A DNA stretch of 64,000 nt from Siphlonurus alternatus (Eukaryota > Arthropoda > Insecta > Ephemeroptera > Siphlonuridae). Of the stretch, positions 1 through 63,957 are shown piece by piece. Below the pieces are notes generated by a model. That model searched no databases and was not told the DNA's origin. It was given only the letters and a program-made list of their open reading frames with translations. The translations under genes and the position numbers were made by a program. The DNA lies in assembly GCA_949825025.1 (NCBI GenBank), contig OX463788.1:22239971-22303970 (forward strand), given 5' to 3'. Numbering within the stretch: position 1 is the first letter of the stretch; the number at the start of each line of letters is the position of its first letter.

Positions 1-357
1 GAAGTGTTGAAGTGTAATTTAAGAGTTGTGCCATGCAATTGCAGTCCCATTAGAAATATGCGGGATTGTCTGATATTAATAATAGTTAAGTACCAAAATT
101 TGCTACTTATTCAAAATATTCGTTAAAATATTTAAATTAACATGTAGACCCACCAATTCTAATTCTATTAGAACTACTATAATTTTATCACACTAGTCCC
201 TTCAATACTCTATTAATGGTGTAATTAGTAATAACAAAAGCTTAAGAAATGTTATCTAAAAACAAACCTTATTTTACAGCGTGTAATATGTATAATATAT
301 TTATATATAATAATATATAATATAATATATTTTTTATTATTTTCATACTTGACTTAC

Positions 358-52055
<51,698 letters not shown>

Positions 52056-52137
52056 TTTAAAATAATTTTAAATTGTTCTTAACATTTAAAAATATATGAA
52101 TACTATGTGATAAAAAAAATATATATATATCTAAAAA

Positions 52138-52142
52138 ACTGA
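52138..52142 (-). promoter_or_regulatory. Candidate initiator (TCAGT) of apolipophorin
   Basis: TCAGT on the minus strand, 83 nt upstream of the start codon, matches the arthropod initiator consensus. No TATA box sits about 30 bp upstream. A 5'-UTR intron further upstream cannot be excluded. Confidence 0.3.
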
Positions 52143-52205
52143 GTATGCACGCAGAGCTGGTGGCGCTTGAAAGAAGCGCTAACGCAAACTGATCACCCCG
52201 TAGAG

Positions 52206-52288
52206 AGATAAACAGCATAAGCAGCAGGCTGACGGGAGGCTAGATGCTTGCGCGGCCTGCTTGCCCAGTTTATGGAAAGCAAAGGTCA
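52206..52288 (-). promoter_or_regulatory. GATA-like and HNF4-like motifs upstream of apolipophorin
   Basis: Plus-strand AGATAA at 52206-52211 fits WGATAR, and CAAAGGTCA at 52280-52288 is the core of HNF4/DR1 sites. Both lie 150-235 bp upstream of the start codon in a block less AT-rich than its surroundings. GATA factors and HNF4 drive many insect fat-body genes; a role here is inferred. Confidence 0.35.
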
Positions 52289-52864
52289 GTCTTTCTGCTC
52301 CTGGCTAGCGGATCTCGACCTCTTGCTTGCTCGCGATATCAGCAGCAGGCTGTCGCGTCGTGGAGCCGTGGAGACGCGGTGGTCGACCGAGTCAAGGATC
52401 ACGCCAGCCAGCCAGCATGTAGCAGTCATTCTATACTTACTTATAATCACTCACACTCTTGCCCATTCAACACATCCGTCTTTCAAGCATCAAAGTTACG
52501 TCATCAATCAATCCAAATTCCGTATTTCTATTTTTATATTATATATTTTTTTCCCAATACAATGAACAAAAACAACAAATTGTCAGCATTACATTTTTTA
52601 TGCATTTTTTTCCAATATATATATAATTATATATATTTATATATACTTATATATTATTTATATATTATATTAAATTTTCATTTAATATAATAACTACAGT
52701 GTACAGTCACCATTGAAGTGAAAACAGTCCTAAATAGTTAGAATGTCTATTACTCCTTTTTATTGTTTGTATCATATTATCTCAATTAATCTATATTTCA
52801 TTTCGTTATAGTTATTATTATTATTATTTGCACAAAGCACAACAATGAAAATCAGAAATGGCCC

Positions 52865-52895
<31 letters not shown>

Positions 52896-55750
52896 TTTTT
52901 TTTTTTCTCTCAGCGTGTAGTACAAAAATCATACATGCAACTTCTATTCCATTAATTAATTATTAGCCATTTCTACACATTATCCCATAAAAAATGGAGC
53001 AAATACAATACATTGGTACCTTATCATTTAGGTTCATCATGCCAAAACTACTCTGTTTATGGCATTATGCACTAAAATGCAATACTCATTGATATGATTA
53101 AATTTTAGAAACATATAACCCCCAACACGCAGTAAACTTTCATGTATAAAATTGACCTGCTTTCGTTTGTTATTTTTTTTTTTCCACATTTTTGTTTATT
53201 TAAATATCACAGGGGTAAGGGCTACTTTGGAGAAGCATTCGTGTGCCAGTGCAGTGCAATGCAACTATAGCAGACGCTAACAGGGGGCAATCTTTAGTAC
53301 ATTATACATGAAGAGAGAGTGAGGAAGACATGAGTTTGAAAGATTTTTATTATTATTTCTATTCATAAGATTTTTTTATATTATATAATATATATGCATG
53401 AATTTTTAGTTAGAATTTTTGCAAACCTGCTTATTTCTATATCACTCTAAGTATAATTAACTTAGCTCAATATAATGTGTAAGTTTAATGAATCAGCATC
53501 ATGGGCGCATGACTGTTGAAATATTAAATACTTCTTTTTGGTCATTGCAAATAATGTAAAGGAATGATGAGTATTTGTTGGAGTGTGTATCTTTAGCTCA
53601 AAATACAAAGAAGAGTCGTGGTGCAAATTTCGCAGTGCTCACTACAAGATAGTTGCTTTGGAATACTTGTAATATTCTTTTCTATAAAAAGTCAGGCATA
53701 TTTTACAATTTCATTTTTTACAAATAATTAAGGTTATATTTATTCTTTTCTGCATAAAACATAATTATGCAGATATATATTTATATATATTTTTTAAACA
53801 AGAATTGAAAAATCTCATAATTGAGCAAATGCGCATGTTTCAATATTTTTTATTTATGTTTTTATATTACGAAAAATAGGGAAATATTTTTCTATAAGAT
53901 AATTATATTTCTTCATTTTAGAAGCAGAACTTTTTTTTTTAATAATAATTAATTGGCGTATTAACATTTGGTGTAGCAATTTTTAATTTTTTTTTTTTTT
54001 TTTCACTATTAATTACATTTCTCCCAGCCTGCAAGCAAACGTGACTACAGTTATGTAAAGGAGGTTGGAAAAATGGGCGGAAATGGGACGGAGGCTGAGG
54101 TTGCACGTGCAACAATAATAATGATAACAACAATACTTTGGTTGTATAATCTACATCATTGTAACAATGAGTCCATACTTATGGGTGCAAGAAATATGAT
54201 TTTTTTGCGTTGGTTTTTCAGCTTTTCTATAGATTTCATCCATGCATGTATTATTTTTAATGTTGTATATACTTAACAATTATCAAGTTCTACAATAACA
54301 GTGCAAAATAAAAAATAAAATTAAATGTAAGATTTTTTAATTTTAAGTGTAGCAAGTGGTAGTCACCGCATCAGCAATCTATAGAATAGAGAGGTTCCCG
54401 CTCGTGCTCTCACCCCTATTCCTCCCGCACCCGCTGCCACCAGAGAGGGTGGCCGGCCTACACACATTGCTCGCTTGGTCTCGCTCCCTCCCACCCTGCT
54501 GGTCGAGCAAGCAGGCAAGCAAGCAAGCAGGCAAGCAGGCGAGCGGCCGGCCGGCCGGTTGAGTGATAAGCATGCATGCGATGTGGGAGCGAGCAAGTGC
54601 CAGCCACTTCATTGCTTATACCCCACGAGCCATATAAAAGCCACTAGGAAGGCTGCCGGATCTATTCTTAAACTCATTCCCAATCAATAAAAACGCCTCT
54701 GCTTTTTCATTCTTTATAATATGTATATGGTACACTCTCTGACAAAAGTAAAGAGAAAAAGTATTATAACAATAACAAATATTTTAAAATAATTCAGCAA
54801 ATTATTATTGATTTTTTTCAAAAATAATTATTATGTAAATGTATTTTTCTTAGATCATTCATTCATCCCCTAGTTTGTCTCAACCGACACAAGATTTTAT
54901 TAAATGCACTTATTTATTTTGGACTATTCGGATTTAAAAAAAATGTTTGCTATTAGGCAACCTACATGATCCTAAATCAGCCAAAATTAATAATAACTTT
55001 TTAATTTGTAATAAGGAACAAAAATTAACTCGTGTTTTTCTTTTATGTGTTCGATAAAATGTTCTTCGTGTTGCAGCAGAGCTGTAGAGAAATGTACAGC
55101 GGAATAAATCTGGAATACATTTTTTAACTTTATTTATAGGCATTTAAATTACTTCCACGTTACCATTTTTTTTTACGCGTAAAAAGTTTGCCAATTTTTG
55201 TGCTTATCAATGAAATAAGATTTATCGAAGTTGCTTCGTGAACCGTATCATTCTAAGAAATGTTAGAATGTGCTTCCTGTTACGCCAACTCTTTCTTGTT
55301 GTTATCGCAGAATGCGTCATATGACTGGCAACGTCATTATTGCATCAGTATAATGTTTTTTTCATCGCAATTTGATGAAACCAAATCGCAAAATATGTTA
55401 TTAAAATTTAAAACTATTTTTTATGGAATCAAAATATTACTTTCAATTTATATAATATTATTTGATAAATTTATTCTACCTGAAATGATTATTATTATCA
55501 TTTTATTTGAATTCTCAGATAATATACAAAAAAAAAATAAATAAATAAATAAAATCTATAAGTATATCAATCTCAAACCTCTACATTCAAATCGATTGCT
55601 TTAGGATTTCATTTTCTCAGTCAGTGATAATGTGGAAAAGTAAAAAAAAAAAAAATAATAAATAAAATAAAAGTTTACGCAGAATGTTAACTGAAATATA
55701 TTATCATTAATATTATCTCATCTCTTTTATATGCATGAGGAATCCTATCA

Positions 55751-55757
<7 letters not shown>

Positions 55758-55798
<41 letters not shown>
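55758..55798. repeat. (AT)20 microsatellite
   Basis: AT dinucleotide run in the intergenic region upstream of apolipophorin. Confidence 0.9.
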
Positions 55799-55799
<1 letters not shown>

Positions 55800-57791
55800 T
55801 GTATAAATGAGCTAGAGAGGAAATGTGTTTGTGTGTACATGGACAATAATTTAATTTAGTATTTAGTCAATTTTATTTTTTTTTTTATTTTTTTTTAACA
55901 GTGTGTATTCAAAATGCAAACAAGTGCATGCCTTAATTTGCCCAATATAACAATAGAAAGCATAATAATTATATAATTGTTATTTTGAGTTATATAATAT
56001 TTTTTTTCTTCTTGTATAATATATAGGTTGGATAATGACGAGGGACGAATTTTTATCTCGCAGAAATATCATAGTATTAATTTGAATGTATATTATGCAT
56101 TCATGTATGGTATACATAGTACGTATGATATACAAAAGATCTAGGTTTACTGTTTTTAATGATTATTTATGCATAATTATTTTTTATTGAATTATGATAC
56201 GTCTGATTGGTCTGTGGTCCATTGATTTCAACAGTAACAGTTAATATTTCTTCATGACAAGTCTTAACCTTCCTCCTCACACTCATAATTTGCAAATTTT
56301 AGCATCTCATGAGAATTATTTTGTTATTTTTTCTGGAAAGACCAGGAGTATTACAAATGGAAATAATATATTTTTTTATCTAAATTGCACTTTTAGACTA
56401 ACATTTCATTAAACTTAAAAACATTAAACACAACAAACAACAAGAATATAAATTCTCACCTCAAAACCAGAATATAAATCAATTTTCGTATTTTTTTTTA
56501 TTACATTTATAATTATATTCTTCATAAAGTAACACAAAAATATGAATAATATAACTAGAATGAGAATTTTCAAGATATTGTTATAGGATGAAAATTGGCA
56601 GGTATAAATAGATTGTAGTATAATCATGGAGTAACATTTTTACTGATCACATAATTTAATTGAAGCAACCCATGATATTGTACATTCCCAGCAACACTCA
56701 ATTAAGTAATTGATTTCTAATAACTATATATTGGCATTGGTATGATAGACAATGGTGATAAAGATGACTTTTTTTTTAAACATAAAATTTCTTACGAAGT
56801 AATATTTTTATTAATTTTAATTTTATGGAATATTTTAGGCATAATTTACATACTATTTTCTATCAAGTATGAGTGTTCGAATGAATATTGGTTAAAACAA
56901 TATAGGGAAAAATAAATTAAGATATATTGCGTATAATATGTATTAAATAATTACATCATACTCACTATATGACACCACGATTTGATTTGGTACAACCAAC
57001 AGTAGTCAGTGCTGTGCGTTGTGATTGGAGTTGTGAGAAGATTATAGTGGCGAACCTGTTTGTTTTAATATTTTAATTATCGGGTCAAACATTTATACTA
57101 TAAGGAGGATTAATGACAATGTGGACTCATTTAATTCAAAAATAAAAAATATCCATGAATGCAGATACATATCACCAAGACCAAAGCTTTTAAATAAATA
57201 AACAAAAATATTAACAAATAATAGTGAGTTAAAAAAGTTTTTTTTTTATATATATTTGATAGAAGGTTTTGCAAGACAAATTTATACATATGCATTTACC
57301 TCCATTCTTGTTAATCATACAGAATGTTTAGAATGTTTAGAAATGGTTTATGCTGAGCTAATTTTGGCGGGATTTGATATAATATACTTTTATTTAGAGA
57401 CGGTATTTTTTTTGTGGGGGGGGGGGAGTGAGGATATATTTATATATATATTTATATTTAATAATATTGTATTAATTCAATCTCACTTTATAGTAAAGCA
57501 ACATTCCGCAAGCACGCTACACAACAGTATGCTGCAGGAGCTCGCTGGCTGATCTGGGGATATTTGAACAAGTGCCGCTGGTGGTGGCTCTTGAACGACA
57601 GGGAGGGAGTCGAGGAGGATAGCGGGAGGAGGGTTGGGGTCACAAGGCCGCTGCTACGTTTGGAAAGGGTCATGAGGGCGCGGGACCCCAACACTGAGCA
57701 TACAGCACCGGGAGAGTGAGTGCTAAAAGCAACAGCAGGCACATTGGGGTGGGCCAAGGGGAACCCCAGAACAGCCTTGAACCACTATTAC

Positions 57792-57915
57792 TCTCAGGGA
57801 CTTTCACTTCCACCTCAGCCATCTTGAGGATTGAGAGTAATTGATGCGAATGTAACTCGGTATGTTGGTTGTTTATCTTGTCACTTAGATCTTGTAGAGG
57901 GCCGGAACACTCCTC
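57792..57915 (-). CDS. Exon C of an unrecognised second gene (3' part uncertain)
   Basis: Acceptor GTGTGCAG, then EECSGPLQDLSDKINNQHTE and LHSHQLLSILKMAEVEVKVP, a likely amphipathic or coiled helix continuing from exon B in phase 0. A donor GTAATA at 57790 fits phase 1. If no splice occurs, the frame stays open to a stop at 57670-57672 through a hydrophobic tail. An acceptor at 57723 could also lead to a terminal exon. An ATTAAA poly(A)-type signal lies near 57465 on this strand. Confidence 0.45.
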
Positions 57916-58883
57916 CTGCACACGCCACAGGATGCACACAACGATTTATGATGATGTTTCTTTATATTTATAGCATTGGAGGAGAAACAAGAAAAAAATT
58001 AAGAGATTAAAAGAAAATGAAATAAGAAATGTGCTTGATAACGAAGTCTAACTAAATTCTAGCATATTAACTTAAAAAAAAAAAAAAAAATCTGTAGTGC
58101 AACAGTAAATATCGGTTTTCAAATGATCAAGTCCACCAAGGGTTTGTTTAGAGATTGAAAATATCACGAAGTTACAAGAGATTGCGTTAAGAGAGCGAGA
58201 GAAGCGGGTCCGCAATGTAGACAGACAGAGCGGGTGCAAGTTTGAGCATGTCAGCACAGCGACAAGGAGTTGGAGCTGTCAAGATGAGTGTCAAAGCACT
58301 TGGGAGCATCTCTTACACCCCGCATCTCTCTCCCTCTCTCTCTCTCGCTACTCCCGAACGCTAAGACAGACAGGGTTGTGGGCTCAGAGTAGTACGTTCT
58401 CCACTTGTCTCCCCTGTTAGATCGTAGTGGTGGGAGTACCGTTAGGGTGGGGGCACTGAAACCCGACGAGCATAAAATTTGCTCTCTTATCCTTTCGCAC
58501 GGCATCACAGATCAGCTACTAAGATAAATTCATCCTCATTTTTGCCTCCAAGCAAAATCAAATTGCTGACATATGTTAAAAAATGAACAGTCGTTATTTT
58601 TCCAAAGTTACTTCACCCTGGAGGTACTTTATAATCTTTAAATATATATATTTAATTTTTTAATAAGAATACAATAAATTTACTGTTACCTTATACTTTA
58701 AAAAATAGTTTTATTATGTGCACCCTAATGCAAAATCATTTTTTAATGTCTTTCTTTTACTTCATAGCAAACATGCGTATTAGCCTATGTATAATCTTAT
58801 TATTAAAATTTAATAATCTAATAAAATAAAACAAAATTGATTATAAAAAGCTATGATGCTAACATGATAGAAAGTTTACGAAC

Positions 58884-59018
58884 CTTTTCGTGTTGGAGCT
58901 GGTCAAGTGAGGTGCGCTTTACGAGATCTCGGGTAAATGTGAAGTTTTCGTGGACCAGCTTCGCCACGATGATAACATTCTCCTTGGTCACGTTGTACAG
59001 AAACAACGCACACTCCCC
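58884..59018 (-). CDS. Exon B of an unrecognised second gene
   Basis: 45 codons: GECALFLYNVTKENVIIVAK, LVHENFTFTRDLVKRTSLDQ, LQHEK. The acceptor has a TTGTTG-rich tract ending CGCAG; the donor is GTTCGT. Phase 0 at both ends. GC content is well above the flanks, and the frame is uninterrupted across exactly the splice-bounded interval. It joins exon C in phase 0. Confidence 0.55.
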
Positions 59019-59592
59019 CTGCGAACAACAACAACACAACAAGAGCACGTTATTGATTAGGCAGTATGAGAAAGAAGGACGGACGGACAGATGAGAAGAA
59101 GAGAAGAAGAAGCAGTGTACGGCTCTTTTGTTCCTGACACGAGACCCAGCAGACAAGAATGCGAGAGAGTGAGGAGTAGAAGGAGCAAGGCTTGATGCCA
59201 GACAAAGAAATCGTTTTAGATTAGGGAAGCTGCGAAGCAAGAAATAAAAAGTCAAAGAAAACAACTTGAACAGTATATATCTTAAAGAACAAAAATAATA
59301 ATAAAAAAATACTAGCAAGAACAAAGAAAAACATGCGTTATAAAGAAAAAAAAATCTCAATAATTAAAACAAAGGGATTTTTGTTCTTTTTTCTTAATAT
59401 TTGTATTTTTTTATAATACAATCTTGATACGTGCTTGCAATCAGATAAGACACAAGAGAAGCCCTGCATGGCTATGATGATGATGCATGCTGAGAGCCAA
59501 GTGCCACAGAGCATGCAGTGAGGTAAGTAGAGGGGCTGAAGTTGAGTAAGACAACAAGAGGAGGAGGTGGTGGTGGAGGATGAGCGGCTTGC

Positions 59593-59784
59593 CTTTTTGC
59601 TCGGCTCAAAGCGGAGTAGTTGCTGAAGAGCGTCTACAGTATCGTGGATGGTGAGGTTGCTATGAGGCTTCAGGAGAGTCTCATCTGTTTCACTGTACCC
59701 CAGGAACAGGAACACTCCAAGTGGTAGGTTGTACGTGTCTGCAACATACGCGCACGGTGATAGACGTGTGCCTTGCCAGTCAGT
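59593..59784 (-). CDS. Exon A of an unrecognised second gene
   Basis: 64 codons, open and of ordinary composition, in an AT-rich desert. Motifs: LSPCAYVADTYNLPLGVFLF, LGYSETDETLLKPHSNLTIH, then ALQQLLRFEPSKK. Acceptor TTGGCAG. The donor reads AAG/GCAAGC, a GC-AG intron donor. It joins exon B in phase 0 to give FEPSKKGECALFLYN. I do not recognise the family. The mix of hydrophobic strands and amphipathic helix looks like a folded globular domain. Upstream exons would lie beyond 59784, probably beyond the 60224-63332 repeat. Confidence 0.55.
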
Positions 59785-60223
59785 CTGCCAACAAGTCACG
59801 GAAGGCAACCCGCAATGCATCATTTAAGTGCCTACAGCAACGTTAAGATACAGATAAACGGGCAAGCTGGGCAGTAACCACAAGATTTTCGTACTTAGAA
59901 ACTTACTTCTAGAAAACCACTTGAGTAAAATAATAAGTATAAATAAATATATACATATAAATATATTACATAAAATCTAAGTATTTTTTTAATACAAAAA
60001 AATTTAACGGTATACCAGATAGCAAGATAGTCTTAAAATTGAGTTCCTATACGGGAGTTCCATGTTTACTTTTGCATAGTACGGAGATGCCCGGAGCCGT
60101 CCGAAGATCTTCGGGATGTAGGCAGAAAACCCTAAAACCTATGCTGTGCGGGTTAACGAAACTCACAACATCTCTTTTTTTAATAATAGTTTTGGTATTT
60201 ATTTTTTTTCCTATAGCATTGTA

Positions 60224-63200
60224 GTCCAAGAAAGTTATGAAAAAATACATGGGGGGTTGGACAAAATTAGTTACAAGCTGATACTTGGTACACGCGTAGG
60301 TGGGACCTACCTGAAGCCACTGTAGAAAGTTCCCCAAAGTTCCGTGTGGAATAAGGTCAGAATCCGGGTTTGTCCCGGAATTCAAAAAACATTTTTTTCC
60401 CGCGTGACTAATTAACGTAGCGTTATGCACAAAACCTCATTTTGAAGATCATACTATCAGTCACCTGTAAAAAATACTCAACTGCTATTAAAATTATTTT
60501 ATCATATGAATAATTAATTAAAACGCTAATTAGTATGGTAAAATAAATTTTCAAAATGGAATATCTCCAAAAGTCCTGCATGTATCGATTTTGAGTTTAT
60601 TATCGAATTTAGGGACATTTAAATTTTCAATAGAATGCTTTTTGTTTCATAGTTCGAACTTTTATAGAATTTGAGTTACAGTATGCAGAAGTCCGCAATT
60701 CAAGGTCGCGCATACCCCGTCCCCGCACACTGGCTCTAGCAGGTATAGCAGCCGCGCTACCTCGTCCATGCATTGCATACGATATATCAACCTAATTTCT
60801 TGCTTGTTCTCTTGATAATTTTTTTTTTAAACTCAATTTAATTTCAGGGGTAGGAGAAATACATTTGGGAGGGGGGAACGGGGGGGGGGGATGGTGCTAA
60901 AAAATTAAGAAATTAACGAGCAATGCCCGTATATAAGAGCTCTATATCACCATGCATAATTTTGTTTTATTGTTGATTATAATTTTTTATTACTATTTGG
61001 GGGGGGGGACGAATTGGGTGGTGTTACAATGTTTAAATAGATACTAATTAAAGCATTTTAATTAAGAAGACCTTACTTTTTTTACTTTTTTGCAAGGTGA
61101 AGATGTATAATAATTGTCAGCCATATTAATTTTTATTTGTTGTTTTTTAATGAAAATGTAAGTATCATACATGCATAATTTTGTGCTCTGGGTATGTAAC
61201 TATTATACAGCAGCATATGTTACCGAGTTAGCTCTCCTCTGAACAGTGTATACCTTGGTACAGATCGTATTTATAATTATACTACTGGCTCAAATGCTGC
61301 TGCCAAAGCTCCAAAAGATATAGGAGGCTCTCCACCATTTGCATCCCTCCATCTAAGAAATGTTCAAATTCACCCCATGTCCCCATTACATAAGACGGTG
61401 TAATGTGATGCCCAAAACCATCACGGGTATACAAAGTTCGTGTTATCCCGAGGTGTACTATATGTTTGTTTCATATGACTTATCAAACCACTGAGGATGT
61501 CAAACCGATAACTAAATAAGTAACAAATATGAAATTTAATTATAAAATTAAATAATGTTGCTGCGATTTGCAAAACACGTTGTCTATAGTACATAAGAAT
61601 ATATTATATTAAGACAAAAGTGGTACCCCGTCGCATATTTATACTTTAGAATTATAAATGACTACAAATAAATAATAATACACGTCTGTCCCCCTGTCAT
61701 TCAACATAGGCCACGGAAAGGATTGTTCGGTGACTTCATGATTGCCTGTTTTCAGCTGAATACCTGGCATTTCAAACCATGCCATATATGTGCATGATTA
61801 GTGAGAAATTTTATGCCAGCAACATAAAAGTTGGTACTATATATATCGGCATGGTGTTGATATTTATTCAGTGAATTCAGTCTATGTAAATTAAGAATAT
61901 TTATCTCAAAATTCATTTCATTTATTATACTTTAGTGACCAAATGTGAGAAAAAAAAGTACATGCGCACCAGGCCAGTAGAGTAGGAAATATTATAAGCA
62001 ATGAATGCATCACATTTATATTTTGTGCTGCAAATGTTATCATACGCATAATATATGATAATATATTAAAATGAAATATATATATGGGCGCGATTCACGA
62101 AGCAGTTAGCCAGGTTTTTAGCCACGTTTAGCTTAACCACGTTTAACTAAATGGTTTAATACTTAAACGTGGTTAAGCTAAACGTGGTTAGAACCTGGCT
62201 AACTGCTTCGTGAATCACACCCAATATAATATATATATATATAGTGAAGCGTTTTCGTCGTGTTGCATATGATTACCTGTATAAACACTTGAGTAAAATA
62301 ATATCTTAATATATATACTCATTTGTTTTAACACGAAACCTTCTAGAAACATTCTGAAAGTGACTGAACAAAGTCGCATATTTTTTTAACATTAATTTCT
62401 AATTACTTAGTTATCTTTAAAACTAAAATCACCAAAGAACCCAAGACATCTTATCTGTTGATTTTACTCTGATATGTCTTTAATAGTTATTACAATATTG
62501 TAATAGATTGTGATTGCACGAATTAGACATTTTGAGTCCATACTTACCACCTCTCAAATACCACCCCCACCCCTCTCGAGAATTAATGATTTTTTTTTTT
62601 TTTTTTTTTTTGAAAATTCAGAAAAATCATACATGTGATATAGAGCTCTTACATACGGGCGTTGCGCGTTGATTTGTTATTAATTTTTTTAGTTCTCTCC
62701 CCCCCCCCGAAATTTATTTCCTACCTCTAAAATTAAATTGAGTTTAATTATCAAGAGAACAAGCAAGAAATTAGGTTGATATATCGTATACAATGCATGG
62801 ACGAGGTAGCGCGGCTGCTATACCTGCTAGAGCCAGTGTGCGGGGACGGGGTATGCGCGACCTTGAATTGCGGACTTCTGCATACTGTAACTCAAATTCT
62901 ATAAAAGTTCGAACTATGAAACAAAAAGCATTCTATTGAAAATTTAAATGTCCCTAAATTCGATAATAAACTCAAAATCGATACATGCAGGACTTTTGGA
63001 GATATTCCATTTTGAAAATTTATTTAACCATTCTAATTAGCGTTTTAATTAATTATTCACATGATAAAATAATTTTAATAGCAGATGAGTATTTTTTACA
63101 GTTGACTGATAGTATGATCTTCAAAATGAGGTATTGTGCATAACGCTACGTTAATTAGTCACGCGGGAAAAAAATGTTTTTTGAATTCCGGGACAAACCC

Positions 63201-63332
63201 GGATTCTGACCTTATTCCACACGGAACTTTGGGAAACTTTCTACAGTGGCTTCAGGTAGGTCCCACCTACGCGTGTACCAAGTATCAGCTTGTAACTAAT
63301 TTTGTCCAACCTATTTCATAATATTCTTGGAC
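60224..63332. mobile_element. 3.1 kb element with long inverted arms, TA target duplication
   Basis: Starts GTCCAAGAA and ends TTCTTGGAC with TA on each side (60222-60223, 63333-63334). The arms (about 60224-60965 and 62617-63332) are near-identical inverted copies of roughly 0.7 kb; an open frame in each arm starts MHNATLISHAGKKCFLNSGT but is just mirrored repeat sequence. The inner 1.65 kb has no transposase-like frame and contains a smaller hairpin element (62086-62222). It looks like a non-autonomous TA-inserting DNA transposon or foldback element. Confidence 0.75.
62086..62222. mobile_element. Hairpin MITE, GATTCACGAAG family
   Basis: Near-perfect palindrome: GGGCGCGATTCACGAAGCAG at the left, CTGCTTCGTGAATCACACCC at the right, with AACCACGTTTAA-type arms inside. 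Flanks are AT repeats. Nested in the loop of the 3.1 kb element. Confidence 0.8.
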
Positions 63333-63753
63333 TATTGGTTCTTCTTATTTAAGCTTTATATACGGTGAAAGACCCGTATAACAAATATGCAGATTTTAAT
63401 TTCATGAATTCTAATAACAATACTAAGAGAACCTTATGTTTTATATTTTTACAATATAAAATTGTATTTTATTTCAATAACAATAAATATTCTCATGAAT
63501 CACATGGGGATGCATTTAAGTAAAACATTATTTTATTCAAGCAATTTTCAGGAAATATAATATTTATATAACTATGTGAAAGTGGTGTAAATATTATAAC
63601 AGCTCTTGTATCAAGCATTTTGTTACTCAAATAATCTTTTATCTATTATAACACTATTTGATGAAAAGTCGTACCTAGCTGTACAAAAGATGAAGGTGAC
63701 AACACTGATAAAAATATCGTTGCCAACACTATTCCATTTTTTTTTAATCATTA

Positions 63754-63957
63754 AGGCGGATTCACATGGCGATTTCCAGGCTGCGACGCGAATAATGCGC
63801 ACTTGCTGTAACATCCATTGGCGGCCATATTTGGCGATTAAAATAAAAAGAGCATCGTAATTAACGCGATTCCCAGTGAATTCGCCGTCGCATAGGATTT
63901 CACAGCTTTTACGTCGAAATCGCGTCGCATCGCCGTTGTCGCCATCTGAATCCGCCT
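63754..63957. mobile_element. TA-flanked palindromic MITE, GCGCACTTGCTGTAACATCC group
   Basis: Ends AGGCGGATTCACATGGCGAT and GCCATCTGAATCCGCCT between TA duplications (63752-63753, 63958-63959). The interior is close to the 41814 copy. 204 bp, no coding capacity. Confidence 0.78.

Larger units (their letters stand above)
52056..57669. other. Intergenic region upstream of apolipophorin
   Basis: Between the apolipophorin start and the second gene. Has the GC-richer proximal block at 52140-52440, a GC-rich patch with GCAAGCAGGC-type repeats and a TATAAAAG (54633-54640) at 54380-54670, an (AT)20 tract and many T runs. No protein gene is supportable; open frames there follow GC-rich repeats. Confidence 0.55.

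Noticed and set aside
54363..54612. Overlapping minus-strand frames rich in Ala, Cys, Leu and Pro
   Set aside because: They arise from the GCAAGCAGGC repeats; several frames are open at once and none has coding character.
58251..58508. Extra exon of the second gene between exons B and C
   Set aside because: Exon B ends in phase 0 and joins exon C directly in frame; the phase 0 reading after the acceptor here meets a stop, and part of the frame is a GA repeat.
60047..60430. Open frame starting MHNATLISHAGKKCFLNSGT on the minus strand, with a twin at 63136-63321 on the plus strand
   Set aside because: Both are the same sequence in the two arms of the inverted-repeat element. No domain, no splice logic; treated as repeat sequence, not a gene.
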